Positions 49,343-62,092 of a stretch of DNA of 64,000 nucleotides are shown one piece after another (position 1 is the first letter of the stretch; each line of letters starts with the position of its first letter). The DNA is taken from NCBI RefSeq assembly GCF_932526225.1, contig NC_064039.1, positions 10,060,139 to 10,124,138 on the forward strand. The letters are read 5' to 3'. The position numbers and the translations under genes are program-made. Under the pieces are notes generated by a model that saw nothing but the letters and a program-made list of their open reading frames with translations, was not told the DNA's origin and made no database searches. This DNA is from Nematostella vectensis. Lineage: Eukaryota; Cnidaria; Anthozoa; Actiniaria; Edwardsiidae.

Positions 49343-52300
49343 TAACAATTCGTGTCGGACTGTTAGCCACTTAGGATGTTGTTAGTTTGAAGGATGCTTA
49401 GGCGGAATAATCGTTCATTGTATTCATTCCGCCCTCTGCGCACTCACCAAATTATAAGTTCTTTCGAAAATAACACAAATGAACTTTTTGTTAAAAAAAA
49501 GGATGAAAATGAAAAAAAGGCATACTAGCAGTTTTGTAATGGTGATTAATAGATATTGAGTATCTTTGTGCATATTTCTGTCATTAAAACGAAAATACGT
49601 TTGTCTGAAACGTTATATAATACTTGGTAGTTATTGGCGTGTGTGGAACCCCCACGAAAAAGGTTCTTTGAAATAAAATAATAAAAAAACTGAAGGATTA
49701 CAAAAATCTTGGGCGAGGTTTTGAGACAGCAACATCACAGAGTATACTGCTGGCTTGTTAGTAGAACGTCTTGCAAAGGCCTGTAGTTTTGTAGTTGTTT
49801 TTGCTAAAAGCAATTAATGTTTAAGTACAGTGGTGATCACGAATATCCTCTTGGTAAATCAAAAGGATGAACGAATCAGAAGCAAAAATAAAATATCAAG
49901 CTTTAAGACTCGTATTAAAATCATTTTTCCTCGGGTAAGTTTTTCTATGGAACAAAAATTGTATTTTAAATAACTCTACATCCACTATTGCTGATAGGAA
50001 AATTTTTCAGTTGTTCTTTCCAGAAAAGCTACAAAAAAAGTTTTGCCATTATATCTCTCAGACACATAATATAACAAAGCCAAACATACTTTAATCGTGT
50101 AAAGTCTAAAGATCTGCTAACAGAAATAACACACCGGAAATATGCTGCTATATTTGTGAAAATAGCCTTTGCAGTACAACAGGGTTTGTTAGAGGATTTT
50201 CATCTCTCGCTAGCGAATACTAAATGCTTTAGATTTTTTTCAAATGTAAGTGAAGGCTTTATTCTTTATATTTAGCTTTTGTCAGTTTTATTTCAATCCA
50301 CTAACTATATTTAGTTAAGAGCAAATAACAATAGCGACTTAAGAAAGTGCATCCAACCTTTTATCACATTTCCTATAACAACAGCTTGTGAAATTAAAAG
50401 GGCGCAGACCTTGTTTCTTATAGTTCAAAGCACGCGAGGTCCTTTTTTTTCTGTATATGAACATCTCGATGTTGTAATAACATATCATGGCAGCATCCCA
50501 AAAGATCCTTTTTATTTATGTTGGTTTGAACAAAATGATCCGGTTCAAAGTTTGTAGTCCCTTTCAAGTTAATTTAAGTTATTTTTTCGCTTTTAGAAAC
50601 GTCTTCTATTCCACGTACCAAACGTTTTAGGATCTTGTAGAATGTTATGTCTAGTAGAAAGTCAGAAAAACAGACTTCAATCCCTGAAAAAAAAAATAGT
50701 GAATATGCGTATGAAATCATTTAACTTATTCTTAGCATTGTATTCTTCGATAGAAGAGGTATCAATTCAATTCCGTTTGCGTTTAACAAATATTTTCAAA
50801 GATAGCTAATTTTAAGGTAGTGTAGACAGAAGGGATCTTTAAAGTGTATTTTCCTAACTTCAACATGAACACTGTGTAATGGCGTGTATATATGTACCTT
50901 ATCCAAGTCGTTTTAAGGAAGTCTTCCCTGCGTGAGCTTTGTGAATTTGCAATGCTTGGTCCACTCAAAGGTGTCCCGTTCAAGATATTTTTCTCTTTTA
51001 TGCCGGCTTGTTTGTCATGCTGTGAGCAAACCAATAAGATAAGGCTGATTACTGCCAATCAAAATGTGATCTACTGGAATCGAGCCAATAAAATAAAAGC
51101 GGCATTGAAACGGTTTCCCAACGCTGCAAACAAGCACTTCAAAGGCTTCCCCATGGCTACTCGCGCAAAACTATACAATATCTATTTTGCTGCTAATTGC
51201 ATGAAACGCCCAAATTCTAAAAGTAGTTTCAGATAAACTGATAAAATATATCTTATGTCTCTGGACCCATTCCGCTCAGGTATTCAAATTCATAGCAGTT
51301 AGCGCCACCAATTAAAATATGCCGTGTTGTTCCTCTATCATTTAAATACAAAAACTTCCCCTTTTTAGAGAACAAATAAACCCCAGTTTTAACAGTTGAA
51401 AGATCCGTCGGTAATTAAGTTTCAATATACAAGCTGGTCACATGCGTTTACAGAATTCTCAGTTTTGATTCTTGTTTTTTTTTCCTATTCGCGCAATTTG
51501 TAATTCCACATGAACTTGAGGGATTTTCAGGTTGACATCGCGATGCTTGACCTTACCTCGGCATGTGTTCTAGACGATCTTTAATTTATTTTCATCGCAT
51601 CGACGTTTAAAAGGCTATCAGTACGCTTAAACAGATTCCAAAAAGCCTCAATTGTTTTTCATATAAAAGTTTGCAAACACTCTACACACGCGCCTTTGTT
51701 CACACTTTTTGATTATTTCCATATTTTCCTGTCTTAAAATGTTATCCTAAAAAAATGCAGGACTGCATAGAAATGAAAAATATACATTTAGCGAATGAAA
51801 AAAGGCAGTATGAACCAATAAGGTACGAAAAAGATAGGTAGGACTTCATCTATTAAAGGTTTATTCGATCATTATTGTCGGGTTTGTTTTAATAGCCCGC
51901 AAGAGACGTTATTTTAGAGATCCTTTATTGCATTGTTATTAACCATTTCAATTTTGTGCGTCGCTTTGTTGTATAGCTTATATCTTTAACGCGTGTCGCT
52001 AAAGCTAATATGTGTTTTTGATTTTGTTAGCTCGAATGACAGATGGTTTTAATACATATTCTGCTCTTTGACAAACATGCTTGTTTTCCATCTTAAAGTT
52101 TTTTTCATGTTTCATCTTTATTTATTGTGTTTTTATTTGTGTTTTTTTAGGGGTGAAATTGCAAGATGTGGGATGGGGTTTTGCCCAGAAGACTTTATAA
52201 TTCAAGGGTGAAAGCTGTGCGTCCACTCTAAATTCCTGTCTTAATTATTCATCAACAAAGACAAAAGTTAGAATACAACACCCTTTGAGCCGTTTTCCCA

Positions 52301-54678
52301 TTTTAATTGAGACAAACAAGACTTCATGCGAGAGGAATTGGAAACCGCGTAGACACGCATCATGAAGCCTTTCCGAGTTCATCTGATCGCTCGCCAATAA
52401 GTTTGCGAATCATTAATCTCGTAGGCTCCAGGATTTTGAGGATATTCTAAGATGTCCTATATGTTCTCTCGCCTATTCGAGTAGCATAGTATCATAATAC
52501 TGAAGGATTTTTAGAGTTAAATCATTGAAAGTATGAAAATATAAAGCACAATAATCTGTCGAATAATACAAATAGCTGTTGAATTGAATTACCTCAAACG
52601 AGAAGCTTGGTATTTTTATCAACCAAGCTCCCCGATGCGCAAACCAGTGAGAGGAAACTTAACAAAGCTCCTCTGCAATTGCAATTGCATTATCTATTGA
52701 AGACTGGAACTTAAGCTAGAAGTTTCAAGTACATTTACGAATTTTTTTTACATTCCCATTTTTCTCGTTATTTATCTTCAACATTTATAAGATCTTTCAC
52801 CCCGTTAAAAAAATATTTCAAACAGCAGAGGCCTACAATTACACGCCTAATAAAAAGCTCTACATAGCATTATAATAATATGAAGATTTAAGTTCTGTGC
52901 TTTTATACCAAAGAAAAGTAAAGAAGAAGAAAAAGAAAAAAATCAGAGTTTGTGAGGAATTTCAAGATAGTAAAAACGACTTCGTATTTTTTGCTGAGCC
53001 GAATTGTCAAATAATTGTTTCCTAAATCGCCCACCTTCGATGCAAATATAGAAAAGAGCTTTTCTTATTTCAAATCTTTAAATGAATATTTTTGGTAAGA
53101 TTACCATAGTCAGTCTAACACGGTTTTCGTTTTCATTTTGTGGATAGGATGTTCCAAATCTTTCTGAATGGGTTCATTTCAGAGAGGCTCGGCCAAAATG
53201 TTATTAAATTATTTTTCTTAAGTTAAAATTGTGTGTATAATTGCAGCTCCAAAACAAACACGCCTAGTCTGATATAAAGCAGTTTTCATATATCATTCAA
53301 ATCCGAATCAAATCGGTTGTAGTCATTTTTTCACATAATGCAGGGTTCATTACATTAACCTGTTTTCCCCTAAACATTTAATCTACATGAGAAATCCTTA
53401 TGTTCGTCCAAAGGGGCCAAGTGATACAAAAAACTGTTTCTTAAAGGGCCAGTTACGCATCTTGTTCACACATGCGTTTGTTTGGGCATATGATGAGTTC
53501 ATGTTGGATTTTTTCTATAACTGGTTGTTGGCTCACCGAAAAACCTTGTTCACTGAATACTTAAATTATGTTTGTCAACCATCGCATCTAAATAGCGCCA
53601 CAGAACATCTGGTTGCATTATTAAATTCTCATTCCTAATTTGTATTTGAAAATCGTGAAAACGATGCCGTAAAATATATCAAATGCCGTGATATTTGTTA
53701 TTTGGGTAAAATGTTGAATTGCGCAAAAAACATTAATCTGAGAGAGTGCGATAGTCCTATCAGAGTTTCTCCTTTGGCTTTAAGTCTTTATTAATAGAAA
53801 TGTCAGATTGACGCTGGTTGATTGCTTACCATTAGGTTTTATTTGCAATCAATAGTCACTTAAAAGTGATGAATATTTCAAAATCTACGACTGTCGGTTA
53901 GAGGCTAAACCGCTGAGTATAGACCCAACTTTGAAACACATCACTCACACTTTCTACCGTTTATAAAATTATAGGGAGGCGTGAGTTTTCGTTGAAAATT
54001 ACAAATTGAGGTGACAAAAGAACAAACATCTTATCGGCAGTTTTAGGTAGTGTCTGGTAGACATAGCAACCCGGCTATATGTCCTCTGTCAGACGTCCAC
54101 CGTCTGACTTTTTTTATTGCTAAGCAAACATTCTGAATGGCGCGGAAAGAATAGCATATTTATAAAACGACTAAAAAGCATTTGAATGTGAAACGTGGTC
54201 TCTTTAGGCGTAGACAACCGATGAGATTTACTGGTGTCAGAGCTGTAGCAGGTTTAGAAATATTTTTTTCTGGCCAAGATACAGAACATTAGAATATCGG
54301 GGGCGTAACTAAGCTCCTACTGGTCATTTCCTTATAATTTTGGAAATTTATTGTGGCGATATTTTATGCCCAATATTTTTCGAGATTTGCTAATTCACAT
54401 ATGACAAGAGAAAAAGATACGGTCAACTATCCCTTTAAAAAGACTTACTTTTTCATTTATGTAATCGAGAAACGTTTTTTCTATTTGTTGTTGTCACACG
54501 TAGCTTAGAACAACTGCTGTGTTTAGAAATAAATGAATATGAAAATGAATATAAATCAATCTCCACATAGTGCTTTATGTATGAAAACTGAATACTCGAT
54601 TTATTAAATGTCTGTAAACCATATGATTGCTCTTTAACAACTTATTTATATTCCACCACTTAATATTTGCAAAATATG

Positions 54679-54682
<4 letters not shown>
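49343..54682. other. Non-coding AT-rich region
   Basis: No gene recognised. It may hold upstream exons of the zinc-finger gene on the - strand, but none can be picked out with confidence. Confidence 0.4.

Positions 54683-54718
<36 letters not shown>
54683..54718. repeat. (AG)18 microsatellite
   Basis: A perfect 36-bp dinucleotide run. Confidence 0.98.
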
Positions 54719-54720
<2 letters not shown>

Positions 54721-56907
54721 ACGAGAATATGAAAGACGGTGTTATTCTATCTGTGCTTTGATGTCTTTGATATTACCCCCGTTATCGCAATGTTTTTGTC
54801 TTGCTTGAGACAGTATTCTCTGCGGGTTCTAAGATAGTAGTTAAAGGACGAAATCATGCTATTCTTGCATTTCCCGCATACTTTATGTTGAACGTATGTG
54901 TCATAGCAACAGGAAACTTTGTTATATATTAATTATATAAATGCAAATAAAACACAAATATACGAACAGTCGAGTAAAATGGAAACGTTTTCAAAGCACT
55001 TAAATGGAGAGTGTCTAAAGGTTTTTTATGTGTCCTGTTTTGTTTGATGTTTTTTTAAAGGGCTTATCGCCTTAAATTGAATCCTGTAATTAGCCAATTC
55101 CAGCTCGCGTAAAAACACCCTATGATTCCCCGCCCACTCCTCGCGAACCGTACCAGTTTATGGATACTGTGATCTTATCACCCTGTTATGAAATCCGAAC
55201 GATTCAATAAGTGGCGGTCTTGCTGAACTCTAAGGTGCTATTAACTGTAGTCACATAGGAGATCGCAAATTCGACACTCCCCTTTGTAAACTACACGCTC
55301 CGATCAGACAAGCGAGGAAAACACAAAGCCCACGAAGGCTCGAACGGTTGTCATGGTTTTAGTGATTCTTTTCTTTCTATCATGCCGCGGTAATTATTAG
55401 CTCACAGCGCGAACAAATTCAATCTTCTTCCAGCCTATATACTCTTAGCTAGTTTTGAACAATAAAGATACGGCTCAGCCGTCACTGAGTCGTGAGCCGC
55501 TTAGTGGGAGTCCGCCTGGCATAGTTCCACTTGTCAATTGCTAAAAAATCACATCAGGAGTTTGGCTTTGGATAAATAAACTTTTGAAAACATAGCTCAG
55601 GCGAGTACCCATGTGGCTAGCCAAAATGTGGGTTCGTTTCTTATTGAAATATCGTCAAATACTTCTCTCTTTAGGCCTTTAATTCAGGCCCGTAGCCAGG
55701 ATTTTGAGCGGGGTGGTTCGTTTTTCCATTTCAGCGGAACAAATTTCCGGTATACCCCTCTCCTCGGCTTATTACATTAGGTAACCAATCTTGTATTAAT
55801 AGGGTGCTCTTTAACATATAGCGATAATAATAAAGATAATTATTATAAAAAGATTCTTATTGCTAATTTAAAGACATATGGATGTGCACGGTATATCTCC
55901 AGCCAAAAGCTATATTTTTTTGTTTGCTCTGAGCGGACCTTTAAGCAGGGTGAGGGGGGGGGGGGGGGGGGGTTTACGCTAGAGACTGCCAAGAAAACCC
56001 TATATTCCTCCTCTTGTCACCATATGTCAGCTTGTTGAGAAACTTGAACATACGGAACAGTTATGCTCAGTAAAAAAGAAATCCAGGAATGATTCAAAGC
56101 TAGTTTCAGTTAAAAAGAAAAAAGAAGCAAGTACCAAAAAAACATTCATCGTATGGCAGCTAAAGCATACGGCTAGGCTGGAGATTTTATTGACCCCAAC
56201 ACTGCTATCTAAACTTCACAACACTAATGTACCAGAGGTATGGTACTGACGCATTAAAAGGCAATAACCAGGTGCCTAGCCCTGTCTTAGTCGGTCACGC
56301 CACGCAAGCCTACGTGTATAGCTGTTGTCTCGCGAAACAAATCCTACGAGGGCGGCTCTTGCTTCGCAACACACAGCTGGCTATTTTCTTAAGAGTAATG
56401 GACCAAATATAGACATCTCTTTGAGCGCGTTGGGACCAAGACTGGCCTATAGCATTGACGTGAAAGCTACTGCACATTCTTCACGTTTATTTAATCATTT
56501 TAAAGCACACTAAAATGTATTGAACTGAATTCTGAAATAATAAAAAAAGACCACTTTGGCTTTAAAGACCAAACATTGAAGGTATTTGGAAATTTACTGG
56601 CGATTCTGTTCCTACATCTACATCCATCAGGCAAGACATTTGGGAGAAAATAATTTGAAGGTTCATAATAAAAGAATCATAGGAAAAAAAATTCTGACGT
56701 TTTACCTTTGGGTTGCCTGTTTTCGTTACCAGGCTTAGCACGGAAATTACCAGTAAGGCCTGGTAGTTATCAGTTGGTGAAGCCATTATTTTTGGTCACA
56801 AATAGTACTCGTTTATTTCCTAAAATCTCGCTTTTTTGTCATAAAAGAGAATGAATGGTATACGTGCAAGGCATTCTAGGCGTAATAAGAGACCGAATTC
56901 TACGAGA
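54719..56907. other. Non-coding region with a relatively GC-balanced patch and a G run
   Basis: From about 55080 to 55560 base composition is more balanced than the surroundings and could be a promoter, but no element or exon is diagnostic. A lone hAT-end-like word, caggcccgtagccagg, lies at 55685-55700 without a visible partner. A run of 19 G is at 55954-55972. Confidence 0.35.
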
Positions 56908-56957
56908 ATGGGCCAGAAAAGGAAAAAGAAGCATAAAAAGATCGTAAAGATAATGAA
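56908..56957 (+). CDS. Candidate first coding exon of NOP16
   Basis: An ATG opens a strongly basic 16-codon segment (MGQKRKKKHKKIVKIM plus two bases), which ends exactly at the donor GTAAGT. Its phase (two bases over) fits the first recognised NOP16 exon at 59009, which needs one base to complete a codon. A short Lys/Arg-rich start is normal for NOP16. Against it, the segment lacks the 'NYNxNRKKL'-like motif usual in animal NOP16, so another small exon may lie in the 2 kb between, or this exon may be unrelated. Confidence 0.3.
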
Positions 56958-58747
56958 GTAAGTAAAATTTTGAATACACGTGGCCAGTAACACAATGATT
57001 TAAAACTTTTACCCATTCGATTTATAATCAAAAGAACATTTTGGTAGCAAATCGCTATCGAGTAAATGCCAATATATATAGTGCAAAGCCATATAGACAC
57101 TGTAAAATCCAAACAAAAACATGTAGTTTTATGCAGAATACTCATCCCAATATCTCGCGAACAATAAACATTCCGCTTTCAGTATTTTCAACAACAGATA
57201 TTTGACTGTTTGGCATAATAACCAGCCTATATTTAAAAAAAAAATAATTGCTACAATTGAGATGAAATACCTTAGAGTGGTTTGTTTGCCAATTATCGGC
57301 CACCCTATGATCGCTCGCCTTTTTTTGGCTCTAATAACATGCTGCATTCTACATACTGTCGCTTACCCAAACAATAATCTCTAATAAAGTTTTCAGAAGT
57401 GTCATTCAAATGTTATTTGAGCTTAATTTCGCTCTGTACCTTGCAATCCAAACTGAAAATGCAGGCACTCAACTCTGCTTTCATCATGATTCATTCTACC
57501 AAGCAAAAAAGGCTTTGTGAGGCAACATGTGCACAATACACAGATTCTTTCACCAACGTAGAGCCTAGAACTTTGATCATGGTCGGAGTGTAATTTTACA
57601 GAATGCATGGAGAACTCATTCATACTCCTAGTTCATTATCTTCTTCAAAATCACTCAGCAAGCAGACCCCTCTTTCCTTTCTGTATTTGTTGTCTGTTAT
57701 TTGCAAAGGGAAGAAACTGCTTTATGCTCTGAGACTTTTAAGTAACTGTTGTATATGGCATATGGCAGGATTTGCAAATTTGCAAAATTAGTTCAAAAAA
57801 GATTGGGGCTCCAATAAAAAAAAAAACACACACACAATGAATAACAGTAATACAAGTTACATATACTTTCACTTTAGTGATAGATCGTCTTACATCTGCT
57901 AAAAAAGGTTAGATTCCTACGGATAGATATTTTCTTTGTGTTTCTCTGGCTCTAAATTTGACTTTGTTGAATATATGTGAACTTAGTAGAAACTTTACCA
58001 AATATAATGCACACTTTTTTACTCACAAAATAAAAATGACCTTGAAATTTGGGGTGGCATTATACGTGGAACCCATTGTTCTCAGTATGATAAAAAGTGG
58101 AAATCAATAGGAAAATGCGGCGATCCCATTATAACAGTCACAAAATCGCTTAAAAATAACATAATAAAAGGAATTCCAAATGAAGAATATCTTTAATTTC
58201 CTTTTCATGTGTTTTGTAAGAAAATAAGCCCAAAAGCTCGCCAGAAAAACAGTAATTACTTATGCTTCCTTCGCGATTTTCTTTTTGTCCGCTATGTTGA
58301 TATTTACTAGACCCAGTCTCTTTGCACCTCGTCCAAAATGGTGCTAATTGCCATGAATGAACACAAGCTTGCATTTCGATGTTCCATGTGAAAATATACA
58401 AATGTTCAGCGATGAGAATAACAGCTTTACAGTTGTGCTAAGATGCGCTGCTTATGCCTAAGAGGTTCAAAGTGATTACCACTTTCAATTTCAGATGTAG
58501 AATAGCATTTAACGTACTTATGTATAAATAAGATGAATTGTGAATTGGAACATTTATCTCATCTTGAAACTTCTGTTTCTTTTTTGGTTGTTTCTCATTT
58601 CCTTGCTATTTCTATTGGGGTGCTATTTATACGTGGGTTTTCGAATTTGTTTTTTTTAAAGGCCCTGAAAACTGGGGTGCAGATTATACGCAGGTGTGCT
58701 TATACACCTGTAAATCTGTAACTCAAAATTGTAAAAGAAGTATGTCT
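56958..58747. other. Possible NOP16 intron or upstream region
   Basis: AT-rich, with only short frames on either strand and no recognisable exon. If the candidate first exon is right, this is intron 1. Confidence 0.35.
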
Positions 58748-58893
58748 ATTGGAAGTTTCTTTGAGGGTGTGACTGATAATTTAGAGCGGATGGCCTGTAA
58801 GATGGTGTGGATTTTAATATATTCTTTTGTCTCTTGTTGATTGAGGTTTCCATCACCCTCCGGAAGTAAAGTGGTGATAATGCCTCTTTAATA
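58748..58893. mobile_element. Truncated second copy of the TTAA-type MITE
   Basis: Shares 'gataatttagagcggatgg' and neighbouring sequence with the complete copy at 26065-26297. Its right end has 'ccggaagtaaagtggtgataa' (58860-58880), which matches the complement of the left end of the complete copy. The left terminal repeat is missing. It lies 115 bp upstream of a NOP16 exon. Confidence 0.8.
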
Positions 58894-59008
58894 TATCATT
58901 AGGATCTGTTCTGTCTTCCTTCTCAATACACAGAGTGAAACGTCAACCCTTCTTGCCTGCAGATTGGTGATTTTTAACCCTCTTTGTTTTGTTTATTTGA
59001 CTTAAAAG

Positions 59009-60645
59009 CTCTACCTTATCCAAGCGCTGGGATCACAGCAAGACACTAAAACAGAACTTCCAGGAGCTTGGCCTAGTGAGTGATGTCAATATGGCATTAC
59101 CAATCCAAAAAAAGGTTGGAATTAATATTTGGCATCTTAAACTTTTCTCACTTCTTCTAGTATCTCAATGTATTCTTTTGTTATTTGATGCAACAGAAGA
59201 AAAGAGAGGATGACAATGAAAAAATGGAGGTAGAAAAATCACCTACCGATGTAGTACAAGGTAAGCTAACGTTCTATAGAGAAATTCAATATTGACGAAC
59301 AAATCCCACAGTATATCTAACAACTCAAACAATATTGCATGAATCGCAAAGTAGCAAGTGTGATATATAAAAAATATGCAGTGGAATTCTCAGATAAATG
59401 ATGAAATTGTTTTTTAATCCTAGTGAAATTATTTCGGGTTGATTATAATTAATTTGAGGTGTGTCATTGAATCCCACAAAAAGACACACTTTGTTTTAGC
59501 CAATCAGAGCTTATGTAAGAAATCAACTATCGGAAACAAAGACATACCTATTGTGTGAATTTCCATAAGGACTCAATGTCAAGGAAATCAAGTTGTAAAG
59601 AATGTGCAATAAGTGAAATTCCCAAATTTTCTTGTTTTTGAGTAAAGTCTTTTTTTTTATCTTATTGCTCAAAGCTTTATTTTGTCCTTTTGCCATAGAG
59701 TTTGAGACCCTTGCAGCAAATGAAGTGAAAAAAGAGCGGCGCATTGCACCTGGGGAGGCTCAGTTTGTGTGGAAACTGATACAGAAACATGGTGAAGACT
59801 ACAAGGTCAGCAATAATTATTTTTTTCTCTCATCCTCCTGGATCATGATCCAGTGGAACCAGAAATAGGGGAGGGGAGGGGTAGAGAATTAAGGAGTCCC
59901 CTTCACAGCCCTGCTTGCCCAAGACACCCTACAAAACTGAGGAGAACATCCTCAAAACATCACTTTTTCACACATAAGTGATTAATTTTACCTGATTATT
60001 TTTACCACACCCTTAAAATGATTGACTTTGTTCATTTAGATGTATTTGCATTTGAAAAGAACAGCATTACTCTAGGCCTTAACAGGCTGTTGTAGTTGTT
60101 TTGGTTTGGTTTGGTTTAAACCTTCTATCTATGTTAACTTATTTTTGCCATGAGCCAACTTGTCAGTAAATTCGAAAGGAGCGCGTTTTACTTTTAATAA
60201 GTAGAAAGTCTGTTGTTCCACTTGTTTTTAATTTTTGTTTTGCACAATGTGGTATTTTTGAGAAGTGTCTTTTCTTGCACAGATTACTATAAAGTTGTGT
60301 GAATGACAGTTTCTAGCAGTAGGTGCCATTGCTACTTTATTCTCCCGCCTTGTCATGCTGACCTTGTCCCATTGTGTACCCAAGGATGCCCTATAAATTA
60401 TGTCCTCTATTAAGGCTGAACGTCTGGGCCATACATGTAAACTCCTTAGTAACATTGTAACTGGGCTCATTTGTGTTCTTATGTCTATTGCTGGGTATAC
60501 CTTCTCACACGCACCGTTGTATTCAAAGGCCATGTCAAAAGACAAGGAGAACTATTACCAGCATACTCCCAAACAGCTCAAGCGCAAGTGTGAAGCATTT
60601 CTAAGATCAAGTCAGGACTTTAGTGAATACCTCAAAGATGCATGA
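59009..60645 (+). CDS. NOP16: Nucleolar protein 16 (NOP16), four exons, 5' end incomplete
   Basis: NOP16 is a small nucleolar factor needed for 60S ribosomal subunit assembly. Exons: 59009-59114, 59197-59260, 59699-59805 and 60529-60645. Splice phases match across all joints (phase 2 in; then 0, 1 and 0), with GT/AG borders (gttgga, gtaagc, gtcagc donors). Diagnostic blocks are KRWDHSKTLKQNFQELGL in the first of these exons, a Lys/Glu-rich linker in the second, and VWKLIQKHGEDYK in the third. The last exon has the conserved AMSKDKENYYQHTPKQLKRK, which follows the pattern seen in animal NOP16 (KHGEDYKAM, YYQxTPKQ). About 131 residues are covered; the usual protein is 170-180, so roughly 20-40 N-terminal residues are missing, partly perhaps in the candidate exon at 56908. 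The protein ends shortly after the KRK block at a TGA; this last part overlaps a tandem repeat. It runs towards the THEG-like gene. Confidence 0.9.
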
Positions 60646-60985
60646 GACTGTCATAGATGCATCAAGGGCATCTCTGAGATAATATCAGGATGTTAATACC
60701 TCAAGGACCACCATTATCAAGTCAGAGGCATTTTTGAGATCATATTAGAACTTTATTTCCTCAAGAATGTGTAAGACAATCATTATCAAGTGAGGGGCAT
60801 TTCTGAAATCATATCAGAACTTAACTAATACTTCAATGTTGTGGAAGACCGCCATTATCAAGTTAGAAGCATTTCTGACCTCAAGGATGTGTAAGGATAC
60901 CATTATCAAGTGAGGGGCATTTCTGAAATCATGTCACAATTTTAATACCTCAAGGATGTGTAACACTGTCATATCCACAAAAAAG
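60595..60985. repeat. Degenerate tandem repeat (about 50-73 bp, 6 units) seeded by NOP16 coding sequence
   Basis: Unit starts at 60595, 60668, 60728, 60797, 60869 and 60917, each beginning 'gcatttctgagat' or a close variant. Most continue with 'tcaggactttaat', 'acctcaaggatgtgta' and 'ccattatcaagtgaggg'. The first unit is the last coding segment of NOP16 (AFLRSSQDFSEYLKDA and stop) plus its immediate 3' UTR. Later units no longer code. Confidence 0.8.
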
Positions 60986-62092
60986 CTTGGAACTTAGTAA
61001 CAACTGTTGTCATGGTGTATGGGAATTGTGAGGGCACTACAGTTGAGCTCCATGAATAAGGGCAAGTTCTGTTCCCAATGGTAGTGCTAATTAACAGTGT
61101 GTCCTTAGGGCAGAGTTCCACTGTATTTCTTTCTCATCTCTGCCTTACGGTAACCCTGGTTTTGGTAGCCTCTATGCAGGCATTAAGTTTTCAAATATTT
61201 GGGAATCCTGTGGCAGTTCTAAGTCTAGCCCTTATTACCATCAGCACAGGTATCCCAAGCTTCTTTTGTACAAACAACTACCTGGCACAGGTATGGCAAC
61301 ATCTTTAGAACAAAAAAGATGTCTTCCATCAGGCTATAATCATGGTTCCCTTCAAAAAAATGTTTTTGTTTTTCGAAAGCCTCCCTTATATTAAACCCTT
61401 GTTTCGCTTTGCTCTCCAAATTTGAGGAATATTCCCAATAATATGGTTAGGCTAGAATGGGAAATGGTGTAAATATAAATTAAAACACATTAATTAACAC
61501 TTTCTTTATTCATTATTGTGGCAATAAAAGAAATTCACAAAAAATATCTTGATAGTAAAAACCATAGTTCCTTCTTTATTTTGTCACTCTTTTCTTGCAA
61601 ATTAATATAAACTAACGAATAAACATATTATTTTTTGTTCTTTTGGAAAGGCAGTGTAACAAACTTCGGGAAAAATCAAACTTTTTACAACCATATCGGT
61701 GTTTGTTCAGTTGAACAATTAATACCCCCCCCCCCCCCCCCCCCCCCCATGGCAGACTTCTTTAAAACAGATCTATATTTAATAAATATTAATAATTTGT
61801 TTTTATTAAATAGATTCTAGAAAACTGAGGTTTTTTAAATTGAAAAAAAAACTCCGTTATGCAGAAGTTGGAAAAAATCAAGGCTAAAATTTATGCAATT
61901 TCTGGAAAACTAAAATACGAATTTGACAAAATGTTTTGAATTTCGCTGCCGTTCAAAATGGCCGCTATGGAGCATGGGTTGGGTATTTAGCCAAATTTGC
62001 GACTCCAACCCGCCAACTTAATGGAGAAGGGGTTATCGCAGAAATCAAACTGTTCACTTCTTAGAGAAGGGTTGACGCAGACATCAAACTGT
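60986..62092. other. Convergent intergenic spacer between NOP16 and the THEG-like gene
   Basis: AT-rich, no gene. A run of 24 C lies at 61725-61748, which creates a false Pro-rich frame. Polyadenylation signals for the two convergent genes probably lie here, but AATAAA words are too frequent to choose. Confidence 0.45.

Noticed and set aside
50892-51236. 114-codon frame on the + strand
   Set aside because: No recognisable family, no splice context, and a frame of similar quality on the opposite strand; probably chance.
55685-55730. hAT-type left end caggcccgtagccagg
   Set aside because: No inverted partner was seen within the following kilobase.
60228-60545. 105-codon frame on the - strand
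   Set aside because: It lies in a NOP16 intron and overlaps the last exon in antisense, with no ATG context or recognisable domain.
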